From the NCBI GenBank assembly GCA_030665785.1, contig DAOUZA010000004.1, positions 1 to 42,774 of the forward strand: a DNA stretch of 42,774 nt, read 5' to 3'. Both the position numbers and the translations under genes were made by a program. Each line of letters begins with the position of its first letter. Position 1 is the first letter of the stretch. Source of the stretch: Dehalococcoidia bacterium (lineage in GTDB: Bacteria; Chloroflexota; Dehalococcoidia; GIF9; AB-539-J10). Under the pieces are notes generated by a model that had not been told where the DNA came from, made no database searches, and saw only the letters and a program-made list of their open reading frames with translations. Of this stretch, positions 8,182 through 14,014 are shown one piece after another.

Positions 8182-8303
8182 ATCCGAAATACTAAACAAT
8201 ATGAAAAAGCAGTCAGTAATCAGCAGTCAGCGGTTAGCTAACGACTGAAGGCGGATAGCTGAAAGCTGATGGCTACTAAATTGAGCTTAGAATTTAGGAT
8301 TTC
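8172..8303 (+). repeat. MITE-like dispersed repeat, copy 1
   Basis: The element has inverted ends: GAAATCCTAAATC at 8172 and GAATTTAGGATTTC ending at 8303. Inside are CAGTCAG, CAGCAGTCAGCGGTTAGCT, a complementary GCTGAAAGCTGATGGCTACT, and TAAACAAT next to the left end. The same order of motifs is found on the opposite strand at 35072-35176. It contains the coaX stop codon. It has no coding capacity. The strand given is arbitrary. Confidence 0.7.
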
Positions 8304-8374
8304 AACTCTGAGATTGTTTCGAATAGTCGTTATTTGTCATATCACCATCCGATGGTTTAAAATACATTGTTCAA

Positions 8375-8707
8375 ATGGGTGCTTTTGAAGATTTCGTCGA
8401 TATAATCAGAAAGACAGAAGCGATGCAGGAGCTTCTCAAGAGTCTGGCAGATGAGCCGGCAAAGTTGCTAGCCAGCATTTGTGAGGAATATGAAACCACC
8501 AGTAAACCCGTCCCTGACCATCATCTCTTTTTAACAGGACAAGTTGGGGAGACAGCGGTGAAAGTGCTTCTATCGGCAAACATGATCACCAAGGAAACTG
8601 GAGAATTCTCCCTTTATACCTACGAGCCTACCGAGCTGGGTCTCAAGTATTATAAAAAATTGCAGGCCGAGCAAAGACGTCCTGAAGAGCAGCCTGAAGT
8701 TGTATAA
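8375..8707 (+). CDS. Conserved hypothetical protein, possible winged-helix
   Basis: I do not recognise this 110-residue protein. It is mostly helical, acidic and soluble, with no signal peptide or membrane segment. The second half (VGETAVKVLLSANMITKETGEFSLYTYEPTELGLKYYKKL) reads like a winged helix: helix, turn, then the hairpin SLYTYEPTE and a C-terminal helix, as in DNA-binding or protein-interaction modules that end with a 'T..G..Y' wing. The start is ATG and no clear ribosome binding site precedes it. Its last eight bases overlap tatD, which starts at a TTG, so the two are probably translated together. Confidence 0.6.
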   Translation: MGAFEDFVDIIRKTEAMQELLKSLADEPAKLLASICEEYETTSKPVPDHHLFLTGQVGETAVKVLLSANMITKETGEFSLYTYEPTELGLKYYKKLQAEQRRPEEQPEVV

Positions 8708-9599
8708 CCTCATCGATACTCACGCCCACCTGGACGAATTGGAAAACCTCCAACAAGCAATTGATGATGCTCGCCGAAACGGCGTCATTGCTATAGTGGC
8801 TGTCGGCTCGGATTATCACTCAAATATAAAAACTCTGGAGATTTCCCATGATTATCCCTCTTTCGTCTTTCCCGCACTTGGATTACACCCCTGGCAATTA
8901 GGCGAGCTCAGCCCTTCCCAAATCGATGATGAATTAGAATTCATTGAGCAAAATATTACCAGTGCAATTGCCATCGGTGAAATAGGCTTGGACTACCATA
9001 AAAGGGTGGTGAAAAGAGCATCTAAGGAATTCCAAAAAGAGGTGTTAGCACGCCTTTTACAGTTAGCCAAAAAATATGATAAGCCTGTGAGCCTTCATAC
9101 CAGATACGCCTGGAGAGATGCACTACAATTAGTTCAGAATGTTGACATAGCCAAAGCTGTTTTTCACTGGTTTACTGGATTTTCCAGCGTTCTCAGGGAT
9201 ATAATTAACGCTGGCTATTTTATCTCCGTTACTCCTGCTGCTGAATATCACGAGGAGCACAGGAGAGCGGCTAAGGAAACGTCAATGGATAAGTTGCTTC
9301 TAGAAACCGACTGTCCGGTGTATTATGGCCGGGGAACAAAATATCGCTCTGCCCCTGCCGATGTAACCAGAAGTTTAGGTGCTGTAGCTCAGCTCAAAGG
9401 AGTTGACCAAGTTACAATTGCCAAGCAGACAACAAGGAACGCTATTGAGCTTTTCTCTTTGCCAATTGCCATCGTTAACTCCGCTGTCGCTGTGAACCCC
9501 GACTCTCATTGCGAGCCCCCCACTGTCATCGCGGTGAGCCAAAGCCCTGAATGTAGTGAAGGGGAAGCGAAGCAATCTCAATCCCAGGAGGAGGAATAA
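8700..9599 (+). CDS. TatD family metal-dependent hydrolase with repeat-coded tail
   Basis: TatD proteins are TIM-barrel metallohydrolases, usually with 3'-5' DNase activity. The metal ligands and motifs are visible: DTHAHLDEL (residues 5-13), GLHPWQL, AIGEIGLDYH, SLHTRYAW, VFHWFTG, and LLLETDCPVY. The family normally ends close to NAIELFSL (about residue 253). Here 46 further residues follow, beginning PIAIVNSAVAVNPDS and ending in QSQSQEEE; they are coded by a dispersed CATTGCGAG...GCAATCTC repeat read in frame. The tail is low-complexity and unlikely to be functional. The gene starts at TTG inside the preceding gene and its TAA overlaps the ATG of the thioredoxin gene by one base. Confidence 0.9.
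   Translation: MYNLIDTHAHLDELENLQQAIDDARRNGVIAIVAVGSDYHSNIKTLEISHDYPSFVFPALGLHPWQLGELSPSQIDDELEFIEQNITSAIAIGEIGLDYHKRVVKRASKEFQKEVLARLLQLAKKYDKPVSLHTRYAWRDALQLVQNVDIAKAVFHWFTGFSSVLRDIINAGYFISVTPAAEYHEEHRRAAKETSMDKLLLETDCPVYYGRGTKYRSAPADVTRSLGAVAQLKGVDQVTIAKQTTRNAIELFSLPIAIVNSAVAVNPDSHCEPPTVIAVSQSPECSEGEAKQSQSQEEE
9507..9579 (+). repeat. Dispersed CATTGCGAG/GCAATCTC type repeat inside tatD
   Basis: The stretch starts with CATTGCGAGCCCCC and ends with GCGAAGCAATCTC, so its ends are inverted (ATTGC/GCAAT). Repeats of this pattern are widespread in bacterial intergenic regions. Here it is translated as the C-terminal tail of the TatD protein. Confidence 0.6.
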
Positions 9600-9925
9600 T
9601 GACACAAGCAATAAACGGCGAAACTGACTTCCAAAAAAATGTTTTGCAAGCAAAAGTGCCGGTATTAGTGGACTTCTGGGCAGAGTGGTGTGCTCCCTGC
9701 CTCGCTGCCGCCCCCATTTTGGAGGAACTGGCTAAGGAATATCAGGGGAAAATAAACTTTGCCAAACTCAATGTGGATGGAAATAGCTCCATCGCCGCCA
9801 ATTATGGCATTGCTGCCATCCCCACCATGCTCGTTTTCCAGAATGGTCAGCCGGTTCAACAAATCGTGGGCTTAAGGCAAAAAAGAGAGCTCAAACAGAT
9901 AATAGATAGTCTCTTAGAAGGCTAA
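9599..9925 (+). CDS. Thioredoxin with CAPC active site
   Basis: A 108-residue single-domain thioredoxin: VLVDFWAEWCAPCLAAAPIL holds the redox pair, KLNVDGN and the cis-Pro loop AAIPTMLVFQNGQPV follow, and length is standard. The usual Trp-Cys-Gly-Pro-Cys has Ala in place of Gly (WCAPC), a common variant that may shift the redox potential. No signal peptide is present, so it is cytoplasmic and should reduce protein disulfides with thioredoxin reductase. It follows tatD with a one-base overlap and a strong GGAGGA ribosome binding site that lies within the tatD tail. It meets the cvpA gene tail to tail at a hairpin. Confidence 0.93.
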   Translation: MTQAINGETDFQKNVLQAKVPVLVDFWAEWCAPCLAAAPILEELAKEYQGKINFAKLNVDGNSSIAANYGIAAIPTMLVFQNGQPVQQIVGLRQKRELKQIIDSLLEG

Positions 9926-9955
9926 GCGGCAGAAGTTACTCCCTATTACAAAATT

Positions 9956-9996
9956 CCTCGCCCTTGACGGGAGAGGATTAAGGTGAGGGTGAAAAG
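9956..9996 (-). repeat. Hairpin-forming CCCTCACCTTAATCCTCTCCC-type repeat, probable bidirectional terminator
   Basis: CCTCGCCC, loop TTGAC, GGGAGAGG (one mismatch) lies between the convergent thioredoxin and cvpA genes. Read on the minus strand it continues as CACCCTCACCTTAATCC, which supplies the last codons (SPSP) and the TAA stop of cvpA. This pattern is a common interspersed repeat in bacterial genomes. Confidence 0.55.
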
Positions 9997-10475
9997 AACC
10001 CTCCAATGAAGTCAAATTCCTCAGGAAGAAGCGCTAATAGCAACGGGAATCCCTTCATCACTGTTGCTGCCACCGTAGACTGTGCCACAGCAGCTTCCAC
10101 GCCGGGCATATATTTGCACAAAATGGCAAGCACGGCAGCACATAGCATACTGCCCATAAAAGCGCCCAGAATAAACCCGATTACCCTGTCCACCCAGCCA
10201 AAGGGCAAAGCATGAACCATTTTAGCCACAACCCAGCCAACCACACTGGCGACAATTATCGTGACTAACAGGATAATGGCATAGGCAGCTATTACTGACC
10301 ATGTAGCGCCTTCCGCGGAAAGCTTTAACGCAAGCCCTTGATAAAAATGCCCCGCTAGGGCTATCCCCCCTACCAACCCCGCAATCCCGAATAACGCCTT
10401 GATAAATCCTTGCCACAACCCTAACAGCCCAAACAAGATGGTGACAGCTATAATGGCTATATCAACCCAGTTCAT
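9978..10475 (-). CDS. CvpA family membrane protein
   Basis: The 165-residue product matches the CvpA family: it begins MNWVDIAIIAVTILFGLLGLWQGF, a first membrane helix that ends in the typical G-x-x-G-F, and has three further hydrophobic segments (near residues 27-45, 60-85 and 100-125). CvpA proteins are inner-membrane proteins linked to colicin V export and envelope stress; their molecular role is unclear. The C-terminal FFSPSP is coded by an interspersed repeat. A TATAAT box with TG extension lies seven bases before the ATG, so the mRNA is probably leaderless. It is the last gene before the accessory block. Confidence 0.85.
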   Translation of the reverse strand: MNWVDIAIIAVTILFGLLGLWQGFIKALFGIAGLVGGIALAGHFYQGLALKLSAEGATWSVIAAYAIILLVTIIVASVVGWVVAKMVHALPFGWVDRVIGFILGAFMGSMLCAAVLAILCKYMPGVEAAVAQSTVAATVMKGFPLLLALLPEEFDFIGGFFSPSP

Positions 10476-10482
10476 TGCTTAG

Positions 10483-10491
10483 ATTATAACA
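10483..10491 (-). promoter_or_regulatory. Extended -10 promoter of cvpA, leaderless type
   Basis: On the minus strand TGT-TATAAT (10491-10483) followed by seven bases and then the cvpA ATG. A start about seven bases after the -10 box falls on the A of the ATG. Confidence 0.55.
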
Positions 10492-10529
10492 GCACCCAAG
10501 GCAACTGTGTTATACCCGCGAAACGCACG

Positions 10530-10640
10530 TATGCTCCTTTAGATATTTTGCCTAACGCTCCAAGCGTATCCAAAGCCGCTGAAGAAGATTTGGACGAGGG
10601 CATGAGCCTAAATCCTAAAGACACTATTAGGCAGAAGTGA
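10530..10640 (+). pseudogene. Possible C-terminal remnant of an unknown gene
   Basis: An open stretch in one frame reads YAPLDILPNAPSVSKAAEEDLDEGMSL and on to IRQK before TGA at 10638. It looks more protein-like than the flanking DNA but has no in-frame start codon. It may be the tail of a gene cut by insertion of the neighbouring cassette. The rest of 10476-10662 shows no gene. Confidence 0.2.
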
Positions 10641-10662
10641 CAGGCTTGCTTCATTCAACACA

Positions 10663-11070
10663 TCATGTCAATCTTTTCAACACCGCCTTTTGAATTACAG
10701 AAAATCGGTCTTTAACTCCAAAGGCCTTATACAGACTTTCCGTTAGAGAACCCTGTGGATAGTTTGTTTTCTCCTGTATTGCCATAAGCTCTGTCACTAC
10801 AAGTAAAAACTCTACAGTGAATTCTCCGACTTTATCTAAGTCTTTAAATGGTTCGATATGCTCCGGTTTGAAAAACTGAAGAGTTGGCGGAAATGAATCT
10901 ATGGGTTTTATTTGGCTGAGCATTGTTAAGATATGGTCTTTCAGCTTTAAGGCTAACGAAGGGTTATGAGCATACTTGACATACATCTCTATAATTAAGT
11001 GAACATGTGCGGGTGTGCGCTCCCTCTTATTTGGCTCTCTGAATTTCACCCCCGATATTATCTTCTTCAC
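10663..11070 (-). CDS. Unknown helical protein of the nuclease/methyltransferase cassette
   Basis: I do not recognise this 135-residue protein. It is predicted mainly helical, soluble and slightly basic at the ends, with a conserved-looking start KFREPNKRERTPAHVHLIIEMYVKY and a histidine pair (AHVH). No catalytic motif is certain. It starts at GTG 11070 inside the zinc-ribbon gene (44-base overlap); a second GTG 21 bases later (VKFREPN) has a better G-rich box and may be the true start. It is the last of four overlapping or nearly abutting minus-strand genes with a nuclease and a methyltransferase, so it is likely part of the same system, perhaps a specificity or control subunit. Confidence 0.6.
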   Translation of the reverse strand: MKKIISGVKFREPNKRERTPAHVHLIIEMYVKYAHNPSLALKLKDHILTMLSQIKPIDSFPPTLQFFKPEHIEPFKDLDKVGEFTVEFLLVVTELMAIQEKTNYPQGSLTESLYKAFGVKDRFSVIQKAVLKRLT

Positions 11071-11224
11071 CAGAAATTTCTGTCATCAATCCTGATATTT
11101 CGTTCAAAACCCATTTGCGACCACACTCACAATCTCCTCGATATTCATTCTGATACTGACCTCCGTAGACTTCGAGTTCAACTTCTTTTCCACACATACA
11201 TCTAATTGTCATTTTTTGCTCCAT
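11027..11224 (-). CDS. Small zinc-ribbon-like protein
   Basis: The 65-residue product has two Cys pairs, CMCGKEVELEV and CECGRKWVL, each a CxCG knuckle of the kind that binds one zinc ion. It starts at ATG 11224 seven bases after the nuclease gene; the internal ATG at residue 5 (MTIRCMCGK) is an alternative start. The acidic C-terminus (SGEEDNIGGEIQRAK) overlaps the next gene. Such small ribbons often act as nucleic-acid or protein-binding adaptors. Function here is unknown; context ties it to the nuclease. Confidence 0.65.
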   Translation of the reverse strand: MEQKMTIRCMCGKEVELEVYGGQYQNEYRGDCECGRKWVLNEISGLMTEISGEEDNIGGEIQRAK

Positions 11225-11231
11225 ATTTCCT

Positions 11232-12209
11232 TTACCCTCTTAACGGCAAAAGTTGGAAATTCGACTTTAACTCCTCAAAAGAATATTCCTGTGTTTTATC
11301 AGTTTGACCAAAGGAATATACCAAACACTTTATTCCCTTGTTCTCGGCCTCCTGCTGAACTTTTTTAGAAAAATCTTGAGCTATCAAAATCCCCAATACA
11401 CATTCTTCGCCTATTTCATACACATAGTTCCCTAATTGTTCAATATCTTGAGGTTTGGCACTTCCAGTTTTAACCTCCACAATGATTTTTCTGGCGTAAC
11501 CAGTAGGTATACAATCTTTGATGAGAATGTCTATATGTCCTTCAGCTAACGCTTTTTCACCAAGAACTTCAAAATCTTTTGCTTGAAGATTATTCAAACC
11601 AAAAGAATCAAATAAAGCTTGGAGATCTGCATTTTGGGATAAGTGTTGCCTTATTAAAGATTGAAGAATAAATTCTTGAAAATGGAAGACCTCTGGTGAG
11701 GATGCAAGGCTTCTGTTCCAAGTGAGCATAGGAGTGAACATCTCGTAGTTATTGATTGTTAAATTATCCACGGGCCTCTTGTAAAGAATTCCCATCTGAG
11801 AGACTGATTGAAGGGTAGTTTGATCTGCTTGGAAATGAGTTTTCCTATAGCCACCCCTTAAAAGTAAATTCTCAGCCACGTAAGCAAATTCGGGTCTAAC
11901 CATAGACTCGATAAACTCACGAAGTGGCTTTAGATGAACACGAAAAGGGAAATAATAAGTTTTGCCTGACATCCTAAAGGTTACAGAAGGCCAGGGGGGA
12001 ATTGCCTCCGCATTCTTTATAGCATCCTTTTTAATAACTTCGTAAAGATTAAAAACTTTTGCCCCATATAGAAATGAAATAAAATCACCTTCCTGAATCT
12101 CCACAAATGTCCACAATCCATTTATACTATTAGTGAAGCCTGCCAGTGCATATTTAATGCATAAATCTAAATTTATTTTATTTGAAACTGAAATTAGGAA
12201 ATATGCCAT
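11232..12209 (-). CDS. EVE-like/PD-(D/E)XK nuclease, likely restriction enzyme
   Basis: The 325-residue protein appears to have two parts. Residues 1 to about 125 resemble an EVE/PUA-like domain (LWTFVEIQEGDFISFLYGAKVFNLYEV, PPWPSVTF, YYFPFRVHLKPLREF), a fold that often binds modified bases. Residues 170-300 form a PD-(D/E)XK nuclease: GHIDILIKD with D227, KIIVEVKTG with E245 and K247, then Q258xxxY262 of the RecB/NucS-like subgroup. This should cut DNA, with the first domain giving specificity. It overlaps the methyltransferase gene by 16 bases. The combination could be a type II restriction enzyme or a modification-dependent nuclease; the two cannot be separated from sequence alone. AT-rich compared with its neighbours, which suggests transfer. 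Confidence 0.75.
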   Translation of the reverse strand: MAYFLISVSNKINLDLCIKYALAGFTNSINGLWTFVEIQEGDFISFLYGAKVFNLYEVIKKDAIKNAEAIPPWPSVTFRMSGKTYYFPFRVHLKPLREFIESMVRPEFAYVAENLLLRGGYRKTHFQADQTTLQSVSQMGILYKRPVDNLTINNYEMFTPMLTWNRSLASSPEVFHFQEFILQSLIRQHLSQNADLQALFDSFGLNNLQAKDFEVLGEKALAEGHIDILIKDCIPTGYARKIIVEVKTGSAKPQDIEQLGNYVYEIGEECVLGILIAQDFSKKVQQEAENKGIKCLVYSFGQTDKTQEYSFEELKSNFQLLPLRG

Positions 12210-12871
12210 GATAAATCACCTTCTTTAGAATCAGTATAATGGATAATGTTTGCGTAAGGAGGATGAGCACAGATTAGATCAATGGAGTTATCTTCTATAA
12301 AAGATAACTCTCTAGCATCGCCAACTGACAACTCAGGCTCATAAATTTGAAGGTGCTTTTCCCCATCAGTAAAGGTGAGTTGTTGCGACAACGCATTAAA
12401 ATCTACATTCCTTTTTGCCAACTCAATAGATTTATCATTTATGTCAAAGGCTATGCCCTTTCTGCCCAAAAGTTTACATTCTACAGCAGTCGTTCCAGCA
12501 CCACAGAAATAATCTAAAACCAATTCGCCGACGTTTGAATATTTGAGGATCACGTTCCGAGGGATATAAGGCGACCAGTTCCCCCTGTATTCTCCACTAT
12601 GAGTTGCCCAATCCCCTCTTTGCTTGAAACTCCAAACTGTGGTTTGTTCTTCCTTAAAATTTTTGGGATAGAGTGTCTTTATTTCTTTAGAAACCTTCAA
12701 GGCGCTAATATTGAGCCCTTGTGATCTGGTAATAAGTCGCTCAATATATCTAAATGTAACCCCGTATTTCTGACCAATTTCTAAATCGGGAGTTCCTCTT
12801 GCCTTTTCCTGCAAGATTGCTTCTTGGATTTCTCCTTCAGTTTTGAAGCTTACTTTTTGATTGCTCACCAT
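12194..12871 (-). CDS. DNA methyltransferase (N4-C/N6-A type), truncated after motif IV
   Basis: The 225-residue product has an N-terminal helix-turn-helix-like region (residues 10-50, DLEIGQKYGVTFRYIERL), motif I of SAM-dependent amino-methyltransferases in LVLDYFCGAGTTAVE (117-131), the DIN acidic residue (144), and catalytic motif IV as HPPY (203-206) in DLICAHPPYANIIHYTD. Homologues with this order carry on for some 80-100 residues after GDLS (GDLSH...). Here the frame stops five residues later (SWHIS), exactly where the nuclease gene starts. The missing part holds the last strands of the fold, so the enzyme may be inactive or need a partner. It is the first gene of the cassette. Confidence 0.75.
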   Translation of the reverse strand: MVSNQKVSFKTEGEIQEAILQEKARGTPDLEIGQKYGVTFRYIERLITRSQGLNISALKVSKEIKTLYPKNFKEEQTTVWSFKQRGDWATHSGEYRGNWSPYIPRNVILKYSNVGELVLDYFCGAGTTAVECKLLGRKGIAFDINDKSIELAKRNVDFNALSQQLTFTDGEKHLQIYEPELSVGDARELSFIEDNSIDLICAHPPYANIIHYTDSKEGDLSWHIS

Positions 12872-12907
12872 ATCTTCTTTTTGCTGAGCTCACCGCTTCG
12901 CCTGATT

Positions 12908-13000
12908 TCGGTATATGCGAACTTATTTCCCATGTTCTCTGCCAACCCTATTATATCAAAAAGCCTCCCCTCCAAGGCTTCGCTAAATCTCCACTCATTC
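12908..13000 (-). repeat. Repeat downstream of the MBL gene, copy A, with terminator-like hairpin
   Basis: About 90 bases resemble 13928-14014: shared blocks are CGAACTTA, TTCTCTG, AAAGCCTC, TTCGCTAAATCTC and CATTC in the same order. On the minus strand it contains AAGCCT-TGGAGGGG-AGGCTTTTT, a likely terminator for the MBL hydrolase gene. Confidence 0.55.
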
Positions 13001-13069
13001 AGGGCAACTGTATTATACCTCGGAAACACGCACAGGCATTGTATATACCATCAGGATGGTAAATCATAT

Positions 13070-13888
13070 CTATGCACGAAGAGCAGCTCGGACCAGATTT
13101 TCAGAGGAGAACTGCCCATCTGTAACTTGAGGGAAAAGACCTTCTTCCCCAAGAAGTTCATCTTGAATAGCAGCTATCGAGAGACCCTTCTTCTCAAGCT
13201 GCTTCGCTCTTTGCGACAAGTCCTGGAAGTACTCAATACAGGCTCGAAGGGCCTTGCGACCATCCTGTACCACACTGCCTGGGGCGGTAAATAGAATAAG
13301 TCTGTCAGTCTGGAGAGCAACGAGCTTTTTCATTGACCTTATAATCACCGCGATATCCTCCTCTGGTCGGATAACCTTTGGCTTTTCCGAAATAAAAAGG
13401 TCTCCCGAAAAGCACCACCCTTTTTCAGGTTCCACTAACGCCACGTGTCCGTTACAATGCCCAGGAGTCTCTACTACATCAAAGTGAAAATGGTCTGTGT
13501 CTATTTCCTCGGGCAAGCAATCCACTTCAGTGGGCTCTGGATAACCCCAAACTGTCTCCTGATATGGGTATAACTTGGGAACCTGGTTGATGAGAGGAAC
13601 CGATTCACGAGGTGCAAGTATCTCGATGCCAAATTTATGCTTCAGAAGATAGTTGGCACCGATATGGTCTTCATGATAATGCGTGTTTACGGCGAACTTG
13701 AGATTTTGTCCCTCCAGAAATTTGACCAGCTCCTCAGCCGTATGCTTACAGCCAGTATCAATAAGGAGTCCGTCAACAAGATACGCCGCAACCCAGTAAA
13801 GTGGTTTCCCTTCAAACTCACGGCTCATCTTGATTTGAATAACTTCCTCAAACTGATTGACTTCAATCATGCTGCTTTTCACCCCCAC
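13070..13888 (-). CDS. Metallo-beta-lactamase fold hydrolase
   Basis: A complete 272-residue hydrolase of the glyoxalase II-like MBL group. Metal ligands are visible in NTHYHEDHIGANYLL (near residue 70), in ETPGHCNGHVALV (GH near 143) and in CFSGDLF (Asp near 161). The C-terminal third is helical (IEYFQDLSQRAKQLEKKGLSIAAIQDELLGEEG), as in proteins annotated as MBL-fold hydrolases of unknown substrate. The annotated start at 13888 gives MGVKSSMIEV; the Met at residue 7 is an alternative. It is flanked on both sides by copies of a 90-base repeat, so the gene plus one repeat may have moved or duplicated as a unit. Confidence 0.85.
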   Translation of the reverse strand: MGVKSSMIEVNQFEEVIQIKMSREFEGKPLYWVAAYLVDGLLIDTGCKHTAEELVKFLEGQNLKFAVNTHYHEDHIGANYLLKHKFGIEILAPRESVPLINQVPKLYPYQETVWGYPEPTEVDCLPEEIDTDHFHFDVVETPGHCNGHVALVEPEKGWCFSGDLFISEKPKVIRPEEDIAVIIRSMKKLVALQTDRLILFTAPGSVVQDGRKALRACIEYFQDLSQRAKQLEKKGLSIAAIQDELLGEEGLFPQVTDGQFSSENLVRAALRA

Positions 13889-13927
13889 TTTTAGTCTTAC
13901 CCGCCAACAGTGGCATGGTAAATAACC

Positions 13928-14014
13928 TCGATATATACGAACTTACTATTTTCTGCATTCTCTGTCACCCCTTATTTTATCGAAAGCCTCGTTTCGCTAA
14001 ATCTCGACGCATTC
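13928..14014 (-). repeat. Repeat copy B, at the 3' end of the RecB/Cas4-like gene
   Basis: Related to 12908-13000 by blocks CGAACTTA, TTCTCTG, TATTTTATC/TATTATATC, AAAGCCTC, TTCGCTAAATCTC and CATTC. It includes the last codons and the TAG stop (13997-13999) of the RecB/Cas4-like gene. Confidence 0.55.
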
